64,000 bases of DNA, taken from Cyanophora paradoxa (taxonomy: Eukaryota; Glaucocystophyceae; Cyanophorales; Cyanophoraceae). This document shows, piece by piece, positions 42,850 through 53,008 of the stretch. The first letter of the stretch is position 1, and each line of letters opens with the position of its first letter. A model generated the notes under the pieces. The model ran no database searches and was not told the DNA's origin. It saw nothing but the letters and a program-made list of their open reading frames with translations. A program made the translations under genes and the position numbers. The stretch is taken from contig QPMI01000134.1 of the NCBI GenBank assembly GCA_004431415.1, positions 46,871 through 110,870 of the forward strand. Direction: 5' to 3'.

Positions 42850-43675
42850 TCAACCTTGAATGACTACGTGATACAGCCTCCCGATGTTGCGTGATTGTTC
42901 AGCACCCTTCGTCATCACTGCGTTTTGTGAATCAAAAAGAATGAAAATGAAATGATGAATGGTCTCGCCCTGAGATGTTGAAAATGTCCGCAAACGAGAG
43001 ACCTTTTCAAATAAAAAGAAATGCATGAAAACCCACATTGATGCCAAAACGTAAGCAAGACGGACCGGACGGCGCGGTACCAGGATCGTTTTCAACGAAC
43101 ACCTTTTATACTCCTCCGCCATCGTGTCCATGAACTTGCGCTCATCATCATCACCTTCCAAATCTTCGCAATGTTTCCAGTCGGAGACAGCACGCTCCGG
43201 CCTGAAGTCGACCTCTCGTGCGACAGACTCCATGAAAAACAAGACCCAAGGACCACAGTGGCTAGCGGCATCGGATCCGTGCTTGTCTTGAAGGACATTG
43301 TTTCGAATCTCGATCTTGTCTGTTTCGTCGACGATTGTAAAATCACGGAAAGCATCCACAAGCAACGTCTCCAATGCGTTTTCAATCGGGTCTTGCAGCG
43401 AGTCAAACCAGCGAATCCGCCTTGAACGGAAGTCGAAGACGAGAAGACACCAGTGTTGCCAGGCTGTGGATGCGTACAAGCCTTTCCAGACTACAATCGG
43501 CAAGAAACATAGCTTCCACTTTCCACCGATGTTGTCAATGACACTGCGGCTGATTGCAGGGTCTCGATTTGCGAGCGCTTCCATTATCGAAAGCGCATCA
43601 TCGATAGAGAGCGCCCATAGAAGAGCGACGTCCCCGTGCGCAATCAAATCCTTCAAAAGATGGGCTGCAGCGAAG
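42850..43675 (-). CDS. Ulp1-like (C48) cysteine protease, copy A, N-terminally cut
   Basis: The 268-residue frame has the C48 catalytic arrangement: His68 in QHWCLLVFDF, Asp85 in IRWFDSLQD, a possible oxyanion Gln123 and Cys134 in SHCGPWVLFF. Ulp1 proteases remove SUMO from proteins or process its precursor; in transposons such as KDZ elements a related domain accompanies the transposase. The N-terminal part is missing: at 43676 the gene meets a satellite unit, whereas copy B continues (DFAAAHLLKD). A shorter T run at 43105 keeps the C-terminal frame open here (RRPVRLAYVLASMWVF). It sits beside the satellite array on its 3' side. Protease identity is well supported, activity unknown. Confidence 0.75.
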
Positions 43676-43860
43676 TCTGTTAGTCCAGATGCTAATCATG
43701 TTCGAAAGCACCCTAGAGCGGAGCAGAGGCTCGTCTGGCCTTCCATTCTCGAGGACGAGGTCCGATGCCCGACCCAGTGACCGAGCCATCATTTCCGGGG
43801 AGGAGTGCCGGGCGAACATTTATCTTTCTTTTTCTGTTAGTCAAGATGCAAGTCATGTTT
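43676..43860. repeat. Single 157-bp satellite unit between the two Ulp1-like genes
   Basis: One unit identical in form to those at 42188-42835, placed exactly at the truncated 5' end of copy A and before the 3' end of copy B. The flanks on both sides match those of the left array, so array unit and gene were duplicated together. Confidence 0.9.
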
Positions 43861-43880
43861 GATGTTTATTTTGTTCGTAA

Positions 43881-44982
43881 TCAACCTTGAATGACTACGT
43901 GATACAGCCTCCCGATGTTGCGTGATTGTTCAGCACCCTTCGTCATCACTGCGTTTTGTGAATCAAAAAGAATGAAAATGAAATGATGAATGGTCTCGCC
44001 CTGAGATGTTGAAAATGTCCGCAAACGAGAGACCTTTTCAAATAAAAAGAAATGCATGAAAACCCACATTGATGCCAAAACGTAAGCAAGACGGACCGGA
44101 CGGCGCGGTACCAGGATCGTTTTCAACGAACACCTTTTTATACTCCTCCGCCATCGTGTCCATGAACTTGCGCTCATCATCATCACCTTCCAAATCTTCG
44201 CAATGTTTCCAGTCGGAGACAGCACGCTCCGGCCTGAAGTCGACCTCTCGTGCGACAGACTCCATGAAAAACAAGACCCAAGGACCACAGTGGCTAGCGG
44301 CATCGGATCCGTGCTTGTCTTGAAGGACATTGTTTCGAATCTCGATCTTGTCTGTTTCGTCGACGATTGTAAAATCACGGAAAGCATCCACAAGCAACGT
44401 CTCCAATGCGTTTTCAATCGGGTCTTGCAGCGAGTCAAACCAGCGAATCCGCCTTGAACGGAAGTCGAAGACGAGAAGACACCAGTGTTGCCAGGCTGTG
44501 GATGCGTACAAGCCTTTCCAGACTACAATCGGCAAGAAACATAGCTTCCACTTTCCACCGATGTTGTCAATGACACTGCGGCTGATTGCAGGGTCTCGAT
44601 TTGCGAGCGCTTCCATTATCGAAAGCGCATCATCGATAGAGAGCGCCCATAGAAGAGCGACGTCCCCGTGCGCAATCAAATCCTTCAAAAGATGGGCTGC
44701 AGCGAAGTCCAAATGGCAGTCCTAACCAAGACGAAAGTTAAATGCAGCCAAAAAGAAGCATTGCCGCAAATATTTTGCTGCCCGCACCGTATAACAAGAA
44801 TTGGAACCTTCCGGGAGTCCGTCGTGCGGAAACTCATCCACAAAGCGTTTGGAGTATATGGTGCCAAATGGAGCCCGATCTCGCTGGCGGTTTGGAGTAT
44901 ATTGAACCAACTGGAGCCCGAAAGGACAACGATTGGCAGGTCCCCGCGCTCCAGTCTGCTCATCTAGGCAACGAATACACAA
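43881..44982 (-). CDS. Ulp1-like (C48) cysteine protease, copy B, longer
   Basis: The catalytic region is the same as copy A (QHWCLLVF, RWFDSLQD, SHCGPWVLFF) and nearly identical in DNA. Upstream it continues as DFAAAHLLKDLIAHGD, then an intron with acceptor GGTTAG at about 44722, then FAFN-side exon sequence reading back to GPANRCPFGLQLVQYTP and an ATG near 44982. One extra T at 44137 shifts the C-terminus (KKVFVENDPGTAPSG) relative to copy A, so one of the two is frameshifted. Likely the parent of copy A. Confidence 0.72.
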
Positions 44983-45377
44983 CCTGCGCGCGGATCGCAG
45001 TCACAAAGAGCTGCGTACGCGGTCAACCTGGCGGGCGAACCCTTCGTCACATCTCTCGCATTTCAGCACCGCAGCGTTCGAATTCGTGACGCCGCAGACG
45101 GAGCAAGACACCTCTGGAGTTCGCTGCGCGTGCACGGGAGAAGCGCGTTAGGAGAAGAGCACGGGAGAAGCGCGTTAGGGAGTTGTGCAGACCGCGCAAT
45201 CTCGGAATGTGTGCTGTTGTGCATGCTGCATCTGTTGATAAGGACGACCCGTACGCGTTGAAGTCGACAGTGATTAGGGGGGTACACACTGAAACCGATT
45301 TGAAAGCCGGCAGCGACGGTAGAAACCGTAGAAAGCCGGCAGCGCGTAGGATCGTGTAGAGTAACTAAGACTTACTT

Positions 45378-45425
45378 CCAATGCAGCTCCGCGATCGGGC
45401 GAAGCGAAAGTGAGCGTGCTGCTGC
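45378..45425 (+). pseudogene. Relic of the F-box gene first exon
   Basis: The stretch CCAATGCAGCTCCGCG then GGGCGAAGCGAAAGTGAGCG resembles the start of the F-box gene at 48958-49005 (CAATGCAGCTCTGCGC then GAGCGAAGCGAAAG). The following sequence does not match, so this is a short decayed duplicate. Confidence 0.5.
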
Positions 45426-45504
45426 CTCTAGATCTGTTCCTCTATCTCTTGTGCCAAAAACGCTGAACAACGCTCACGTGCACGCTCGGGGGGCGCGGAA
45501 ACTC

Positions 45505-45532
45505 GGGGGGTGGGGGTGGGGGGCGGGGGGGG
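45505..45532 (+). repeat. G-quadruplex-forming G tract
   Basis: Four runs of 5-8 G separated by single T or C (GGGGGGTGGGGGTGG pattern) immediately left of the second satellite array. Structure formation is expected from the pattern. Confidence 0.8.
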
Positions 45533-45579
45533 TCAGACTAGTCCCAGCCTCGCTTTAGAGTGCTTTTGACATTTACAAT

Positions 45580-48080
45580 ATATATATATATATAGCTGTT
45601 CATCAAGGTAGAAAGCACCATTAACCGGGGCAGGGGCTCGGCTTGCCTCAATGCCCCACCCAGCGACCGAGCCATCATTTCTGAGAAGAGTGCGGGGCGA
45701 ACGTTTTTCTTCCATTTTCGATTAGTCGTACATCAATGTAGAAAGCACCCTAAACCGGGGCAGGGGCTCGGCTGGCCTTCCATTTTCGCGGACGAAGTTG
45801 ACACTTTCGAGTTGAAATTCGGAAGAAACTGATGGCTGGCTGGCAGAGCTTGACCTCCTTGCGCAAGTCCCCGTCAAGGGCGGCCCATCGCTCGGAGATG
45901 ATAAGGGCAATAGCTTTGTGTGTCTGCCGAGTGAGCTTTCCCTCGCCGATGTAGAAGCCAACGCAGTCTTACAATATATATATAGCTGTTCATCAAGGTA
46001 GAAAGCACCATTAACCGGGCAGGGGCTCGGCTTGCCTCAATGCCCCCCCAGCGACCGAGCCATCATTTCTGAGAAGAGTGCGGGGCGAACGTTTTTCTTC
46101 CATTTTCGATTAGTCGTACATCAATGTAGAAAGCACCCTAAACCGGGGCAGGGCTCGGCTGGCCTTCCATTTTCGCGGACGAAGTTGACACTTTCGAGTT
46201 GAAATTCGGAAGAAACTGATGGCTGGCTGGCAGAGCTTGACCTCCTTGCGCAAGTCCCCGTCAAGGGCGGCCCATCGCTCGGAGATGATAAGGGCAATAG
46301 CTTTGTGTGTCTGCCGAGTGAGCTTTCCCTCGCCGATGTAGAAGCCAACGCAGTCTTACAATATATATATAGCTGTTCATCAAGGTAGAAAGCACCATTA
46401 ACCGGGGCAGGGGCTCGGCTTGCCTCAATGCCCCCCCCAGCGACCGAGCCATCATTTCTGAGAAGAGTGCGGGGCGAACGTTTTTCTTCCATTTTCGATT
46501 AGTCGTACATCAATGTAGAAAGCACCCTAAACCGGGGCAGGGGCTCGGCTGGCCTTCCATTTTCGCGGACGAAGTTGACACTTTCGAGTTGAAATTCGGA
46601 AGAAACTGATGGCTGGCTGGCAGAGCTTGACCTCCTTGCGCAAGTCCCCGTCAAGGGCGGCCCATCGCTCGGAGATGATAAGGGCAATAGCTTTGTGTGT
46701 CTGCCGAGTGAGCTTTCCCTCGCCGATGTAGAAGCCAACGCAGTCTTACAATATATATATAGCTGTTCATCAAGGTAGAAAGCACCATTAACCGGGGCAG
46801 GGGCTCGGCTTGCCTCAATGCTCCACCCAGCGACCGAGCCATCATTTCCGAGAAGAGTGCGGGGCGCTCGTTTATCGTCCTTTTTCTAAAAGTCGTGATG
46901 GCTATCATATTCGCGGAGCAGAGGCTTGGTTGCCCTTCCATTTTCTAGGAAGACGGCCGATGCCCCCCCCAGCGACCGAGCCATCATTTCTGAGAAGAGT
47001 GCGGGGCGAACGTTTTTCTTCCATTTTCTATTAGTCGTACATCAATGTAGAAAGCACCCTAAACCGGGGCAGGGGCTCGGCTGGCCTTCCATTTTCGCGG
47101 ACGAAGTTGACACTTTCGAGTTGAAATTCGGAAGAAACTGATGGCTGGCTGGCAGAGCTTGACCTCCTTGCGCAAGTCCCCGTCAAGGGCGGCCCATCGC
47201 TCGGAGATGATAAGGGCAATAGCTTTGTGTGTCTGCCGAGTGAGCTTTCCCTCGCCGATGTAGAAGCCAACGCAGTCTTACAATATATATATAGCTGTTC
47301 ATCAAGGTAGAAAGCACCATTAACCGGGGCAGGGGCTCGGCTTGCCTCAATGCCCCCCCCAGCGACCGAGCCATCATTTCTGAGAAGAGTGCGGGGCGAA
47401 CGTTTTTCTTCCATTTTCGATTAGTCGTACATCAATGTAGAAAGCACCCTAAACCGGGGCAGGGGCTCGGCTGGCCTTCCATTTTCGCGGACGAAGTTGA
47501 CACTTTCGAGTTGAAATTCGGAAGAAACTGATGGCTGGCTGGCAGAGCTTGACCTCCTTGCGCAAGTCCCCGTCAAGGGCGGCCCATCGCTCGGAGATGA
47601 TAAGGGCAATAGCTTTGTGTGTCTGCCGAGTGAGCTTTCCCTCGCCGATGTAGAAGCCAACGCAGTCTTACAATATATATATAGCTGTTCATCAAGGTAG
47701 AAAGCACCATTAACCGGGGCAGGGGCTCGGCTTGCCTCAATGCTCCACCCAGCGACCGAGCCATCATTTCCGAGAAGAGTGCGGGGCGCTCGTTTATCGT
47801 CCTTTTTCTAAAAGTCGTGATGGCTATCATATTCGCGGAGCAGAGGCTTGGTTGCCCTTCCATTTTCTAGGAAGACGGCCGATGCCCCCCCCAGCGACCG
47901 AGCCATCATTTCTGAGAAGAGTGCGGGGCGAACGTTTTTCTTCCATTTTCTATTAGTCGTACATCAATGTAGAAAGCACCCTAAACCGGGGCAGGGGCTC
48001 GGCTGGCCTTCCATTTTCGCGGACGAAGTTGACGCTTTCGAGTTGAAATTCGGAAGAAACTGATGGCTGGCTGGCAGAGC
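45580..48080. repeat. Higher-order satellite array with captured exon sequence
   Basis: Six copies of a block start near 45722, 46110, 46499, 47031, 47421 and 47953. Spacings are about 389, 389, 532, 390 and 532, giving a 922-bp higher-order period in the right half (389 plus 532). The 532 form contains an extra related 143-bp piece. Each block joins a satellite core related to the 157-bp family (GAGCCATCATTTCTGAGAAG) to about 200 bp that is the exon ALQTAQDCVGFYIGEGKLTR of the adjacent gene, read on -. Confidence 0.88.
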
Positions 48081-48855
48081 TTGACCTCCTTGCGCAAGTC
48101 CCCGTCAAGGGCGGCCCATCGCTCGGAGATGATAAGGGCAATAGCTTTGTGTGTCTGCCGAGTGAGCTTTCCCTCGCCGATGTAGAAGCCAACGCAGTCT
48201 TGCGCCGTTTGAAGGGCCTTAAAAAACGCCACGCCAGCCGCGTTCGTCAACTGTGACATACCCAATCAACGTACCTGTGACATAATCACCACATGATCAA
48301 CGTTAACGTACCTTGTCATTCTCGCCAACATTTACACCACGGATACAGAGCCCCGGAATTCCGAGAATCGGCAGGATGTACGCCTCAAACGAAGCGTCGT
48401 CCAAGCCCCAGCCGTGGCAGCGAAGAGCGCGCAATTGGCAGAGCTTACTGGCTTGCTTCGTGATGACCGCGAGCAGGCGCTGGAGCTAGAAGTATGTAGA
48501 GGTCAGCAAGGAGAAGCGCCGCGCAAGCTTGCATATGCATGCGCTGGCGTGCCTGATGCTCGGGAATGTCGGTTTTGTGACCAAGCAGCTGGATGGAGTC
48601 AAGTCCTTCTAGATCGTGCTCGGAAGCGATGCGATCGATCAGCTTGTCGAGCTCTTTGTTCGCACGCCAATCATTCCACTTCCCACTCGAGCTGTGCAGA
48701 TCGGCGAGGCTCAGGTCGTTGCTTTTCAGCAGCGCCAGCAGCGACGCCGTGCGCTCTGCAAGGCGATTCAAATTCAAAGCGCGGCAACTGCAGGCGCACA
48801 GTGCCACGCACCACGTCCCCACGATGATGTCCGCGTGACAAGATTCGGTTGCCAC
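48040..48855 (-). pseudogene. Unrecognised LRR-like gene, truncated by the satellite array
   Basis: Coding blocks on -: 48855 to about 48555 (LNRLAERTASLLALLKSND, WNDWRANKELDKLIDRIA, GLDSIQLLGHKTDIPEHQ); then about 48490-48325 (LLAVITKQASKLCQLRALRC, GLDDASFEAYILPILGIPGL, GENDK) ending at a GT donor; then from 48250 (LTNAAGVAFFKALQTAQDC to KLCQPAISFF), where the satellite array begins. The first junction would be GC-AG (CAG/GC, then TTCTAG). The leucine spacing suggests an F-box/LRR-type protein but no F-box is visible. The 3' end is lost in the array. Confidence 0.5.
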
Positions 48856-48948
48856 TGCGGCCGGTAGGCGGGCTCGTCGACGTCCATGCGGACGGTCTGT
48901 AAAGTACGGTACCCCAACAGCACAGACGGAGTCTGACGGACTTGTACG

Positions 48949-50947
48949 GTGCAGCTCTCAATGCAGCTCTGCGCTCGAGCGAAGCGAAAGAACGAGCGCG
49001 CTTCAGCTAGCACTTCGTCCGATGACGGGAGAGACTTCTTCGCAATGCTCCCCGACGATCTTGTCGTGCGCATATTTAGCCACGTGGAAGCTATGGAGGC
49101 ATACGATACGTGTCAGCTCTGGCGCTTGAATCGGCGCCTTGGCCGTCTCGTCCGAGACGTGCTGTGGGAACGGCTGCAAATTGACGTAGACATCTTGTGC
49201 GAGCGTACCGCGCCCGCCGCGGAGAGCAAATTGTCTTCTTTTTATAGCACAAACGCAGCGCCGTGGCGTGCACGTCCGCACGCGAGCGCGGTTTCGGACG
49301 AACAGCGGATCGTAAAAGCCCTTTCCCGGCAGCACAATCGAATAGTGGCACTCGTGGAGACCCGAATGTTTGCTGGATGTAGGCGGCTCGAGATATATGA
49401 CGTTCTGGGCTCAGCCGTCATGAACGTTAATCCTCGGTGGTGTCCGTGTATAATGGCAGAGTCTGCCGCAGAGTCGTATGTTCGCCTCATACAGAGTGCG
49501 TCACGAGCGCAATCAATTCATCTCCGTTGCCTGACCGTTGAATGGCAGAAATTATTTCAGCTTTGACGAAGCCCCCCGCAAGCGGCCCTGAGGAATTGTT
49601 CTTCGGTGCAGGCCTCCTAGGATATTGCGGGCAAACTGAATTCCCCGAGAGTTTGGAGTTGCAATCGATTTCCTGTCGTCGGTCACCAGTTCTCCCGTCC
49701 GTACGTTACGGGTCGGCTCAGAACGTCTTTTGCAAGATATCGTGGATGCAGCTGTTCCAGGCTGCGTTCCCACTCTGGAGGATATCAGCGCTGTGATTCC
49801 TCCGGAATTGCATGGAATAGAAATTGCGAATTTCATGGATGCCGCTCTTACCGTGAGCATTATTATAATCGAAAAATGATAATGCTCAGATGCAGTCTAA
49901 TTTCAGAATGCGCAGGAGAAAATGGCACGTTTGTGGCCAGCGCTGCAGCGGCTTCACAGCGGGTTTCGTGGAGGGGAATCCCTGCTAGCACTACTGCCGC
50001 TCCCCTTGACGGACTTAAAAGCGACCATTTGTGGAGCACACAACGCTGCTGAGGCGCAATCCGTTGATAAGGCGCTCGAGGCTCTTAAGCCCAGTATTTT
50101 GAAGTCACTGAGATTCGCTTGCAACACGTATGATGAAATCGTTCTCGGAGCAGCAAGCCCACGTACGATTGCTTCTATTCTTCGTTTTTTGAATCTTTCA
50201 GAGTTGGATATTACGGTCCGTTTGCTGCGAGAAGTATTTGATTTGCGAGATGCTTACTCCTCTCAGGTTTCCGAGAACTCCGGTTTTGGTTTGGCGGAGC
50301 TGGGCGCACTTACAAGACTTCGGAGTATGAGACTCACGTGCGAGTTTAACGTGCGTAATGGTTGTTGCTGGGCAGTTTTTTGGAAGATTCTTGACGTACA
50401 CCGCGATCACAGACCGCTTTGGATTCGAATTCTGGAGCGGGTGTTCTCCGATCCGCTACTACGGGGTTTAGATCGAGTTCATCTCTCAAGTCCCTGGAGA
50501 TCGTAATGAGGATATCCATGCATACGCGCGACGACCACATAATATCAACAACTCTTGAAGACGTCATCCTCGCGTCGCAGCAGTTTTTAACAAAGCTAAC
50601 GACGGTCAACGTTCCGCCGTGGTACCTGCAGGTATGTTTTACTTGGTGCTGATCTCGACTGGCGATTTCACAACGTGTTGCACGCGCAGGCAGCCGTTTC
50701 ATCTCCGAAACTCGAATCTCTAAGTGTCAAATACCCATGGCAAGACGGGACATTGGCACGCCTTTCTGCACTCTCGGCGTTGCGGGGGATTTCGAAAGAA
50801 AGAGCAAGACAGTTTGAGGTCTCTTTGGTCGTGTCCAAGGAGCTTGTGGAGTCAGCGCGTCGTGCTGTGTCATCCTGGGTTGAAGGGCGTTTTACCGTAA
50901 GCGTTGGCGACTATCCTAGCACGCTGTTAATTCAATATCTCGCATAA
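48949..50947 (+). CDS. F-box protein with LRR-like C-terminal part
   Basis: The first exon encodes MLPDDLVVRIFSHVEAMEAY then TCQLWRLNRRLGRLVRDVLW, an F-box (residues about 33-75 counting from the ATG at 48949; 48961 is an equally good start). F-box proteins are the substrate receptors of SCF ubiquitin ligases and bind Skp1. Later coding blocks follow with small introns: SPVRTLRVGSERLLQDIVDA to NFMDAALT (about 49670-49856), an intron ending TTTCAG, then AQEKMARLWPALQRLHSGF to RLTCEFN (49915-50349), then blocks to 50947 (SSPKLESLSVKYPWQDGTLA). Leucine-rich helices fit an F-box/LRR protein. The junction after 49563 is not resolved, so the frame may be damaged there. Confidence 0.65.
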
Positions 50948-51114
50948 TTTCAATATCTCTCATGAGAAAGACGCTCTTCCCGTGCACTTCCTTAGTTCCC
51001 GGAAATGAAAGCTTGGTCGCGGGCACTGAAAGCTTGGCAGGGGTTGCTCATGCAGTTGGCGACTATCCTAGGACGCTGTAAATTCAATATCTCTCACGCG
51101 AAAGAGGCTCGAGA

Positions 51115-51228
51115 ATGGGTCCGTCTTGCTTACGTTTTGGCATCAATGTGGATATTCATGCATTTCTTTGTATTTCAAAAGGTTTCTCGTTTGCGGACAT
51201 TTTTAACATCTCAAGGCGAGATCTCCTC
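51115..51228 (+). pseudogene. Ulp1-like gene C-terminal fragment, inverted
   Basis: VRLAYVLASMWIFMHFFVF and KVSRLRTFLTSQGE match the C-terminus of the proteases at 42850-44038 but on the opposite strand, with a few substitutions. It abuts the inverted satellite units, mirroring the left arm. Confidence 0.85.
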
Positions 51229-51921
51229 CTCGAGAATGGAAGGCCAGACGAGCCTCTGCTCCGCTCTAGGGTGCTTTCAAACATGATTAGCATCTTGACT
51301 AACAGAAAAAGAAAGATAAATGTTCGCCCGGCACTCCTCCCCGGAAATGATGGCTCGGTCACTGGGTGGGGCATCGGACCTCGTCCTCGAGAATGGAAGG
51401 CCAGACGAGCCTCTGCTCCGCTCTAGGGTGCTTTCGAACATGATTAGCATCTTGACTAACAGAAAAAGAAAGATAAATGTTCGCCCGGCACTCCTCCCGG
51501 AAATGATGGCTCGGTCACTGGGTGGGCATCGGACCTCGTCCTCGAGAATGGAAGGCCAGACGAGCCTCTGCTCCGCTCTAGGGTGCTTTCGAACATGATT
51601 AGCATCTTGACTAACAGAAAAAGAAAGATAAATGTTCGCCCGGCACTCTTCCCCGGAAATGATGGCTCGGTCACTGGGTCGGGCATCGGACCTCGTCCTC
51701 GAGAATGGAAGGCCAGACGAGCCTCTGCTCCGCTCTAGGGTGCTTTCGAACATGATTAGCATCTTGACTAACAGAAAAGAAAGATAAATGTTCGCCCGGC
51801 ACTCTTCCCGGAAATGATGGCTCGGTCGCAGAATTCGAAGTCTATTTCCACCCTCAAATAATGGTGGTGGTCGCAGATGCTGGCTCCGGTCGAGAAAACA
51901 GCACTTTGCAATTTCTACACC
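51225..51921. repeat. 157-bp satellite array, right arm of the inverted repeat
   Basis: Four units in inverse orientation to 42010-42835, ending with the complement of GGTGTAGAAATTGCAAAG at 51904-51921. Together with the left arm it bounds about 10 kb. At 51945-51990 a fragment of the second satellite family follows. Confidence 0.88.
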
Positions 51922-51989
51922 ACATTCTAGAAAGCCCCTGCCCCGCCGTTCGCCCCGCACTCTTCTCGGAAATGATGGCTCAATTCAAT

Positions 51990-52890
51990 TGAATTCAAAA
52001 GTGTACGTCAGATGTCCCCATTTGCTTCACATCTTTACTGGCCTGCTCCTCTTTCAGGCGCTTGGAAATGTCCCTAAAGAACTCGATGTCGCAGTTGCTG
52101 AGGCGGAGTCCGCAGATGTCGCGAAGCGCTTTATCCACGGACGGATGAAGAGGATCGCGAACGCGGAACCACCAGAACAGAGCTGAAACATGCGCAGCGG
52201 GCTCTTCGCCACTTGAAAGCCTTCGAGGGTGACCATACAGATGTGCTCCCAGAGTCCCCCTGCGCTCATGATCACTGGCTATGTGAAAGCAGAATTTCTC
52301 GGGGTAAATTAAAACAGAAGGCCATGCGCACTGTTCAGGTCCAGAGGCCCCTCCCCCTCCGACGGCAGAGATTCAATCAGGGTGGTGCAGTAATTCGTGT
52401 CCTCACCTTCTCCTTCGAGATCGCTGTCCTCGCCCGATTGGGGGAGGATGTCGAAGGCCCGCGACTGCCGGTGGAGCTTGGCGATCCGAAGCGCCAAATT
52501 AGCGAAGGGCCGAACGTCCATAGGGATTTCGTCCAAAGTGCTGGCACTCTCGATAGCCAGGATGATGGCGCATATGCACAGTGGGGCTGACGGGTTCTCG
52601 ACACAGGTACGACACGGAAGCTCCTTTGGCCGCTCTTCTGCTGCTTCGTCATCGCTGAGAGCTCTTGCGTCGTTCTTGGCGGCTGCAGCCCGCTCCTCAG
52701 CCTTCCGCAGACGTCGATAGATCTCCGCAACCGCTTCCGCTGACGCTTGCCTCTCGAGCTGCCGCCGCGTCGCCTCATCCACGCTGACGTTTTCGGCTGT
52801 GCGCTCCTCGCGCGCGCGCTTCTGCGCACGCGCCGGGCCGCTTTCCTCTGGTTCGAGCGCGCGTTTCTCCTCGCCGCTCTCCATTCTCAA
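51990..52890 (-). CDS. Nuclear-type charged protein with LRR-like C-terminus, unrecognised
   Basis: On -, 52890-52309 reads MRMESGEEKRALEPEESGPA with a basic RAQKRAREER cluster like a nuclear localisation signal, a coiled-coil stretch (ASAEAVAEIYRRLRKAEERA), a Cys cluster (LPCRTCVENPSAPLCICAI) and an acidic stretch (GEDSDLEGEGED). A second block, about 52285-51993, contains VTLEGFQVAKSPLRMFQ and, in a shifted frame, FRVRDPLHPSVDKALRDICG then LRLSNCDIEFFRDISKRL, ending at a stop near 51990. The frame change near 52180 is an unseen intron or a frameshift. Function unknown. Confidence 0.5.
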
Positions 52891-53008
52891 CGTATGTCAA
52901 CACACGTGTCGCTGCGAATTCGGAGGAGGTCGATTTCTTTGTGCAAGGTTGCAGGGGTACGCTACCTGCAGGGGTACGCTACCTCACAATTTGAAGACTC
53001 CTACAAGC

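Noticed and set aside
42010-48192. Series of similar 80-130 residue ORFs on both strands in the satellites
   Set aside because: They repeat because the satellite units repeat; apart from the captured exon they show no coding signature.
48445-48867. Plus-strand ORFs opposite the LRR-like gene
   Set aside because: The - strand blocks have leucine periodicity and usable splice sites; the + frames do not.
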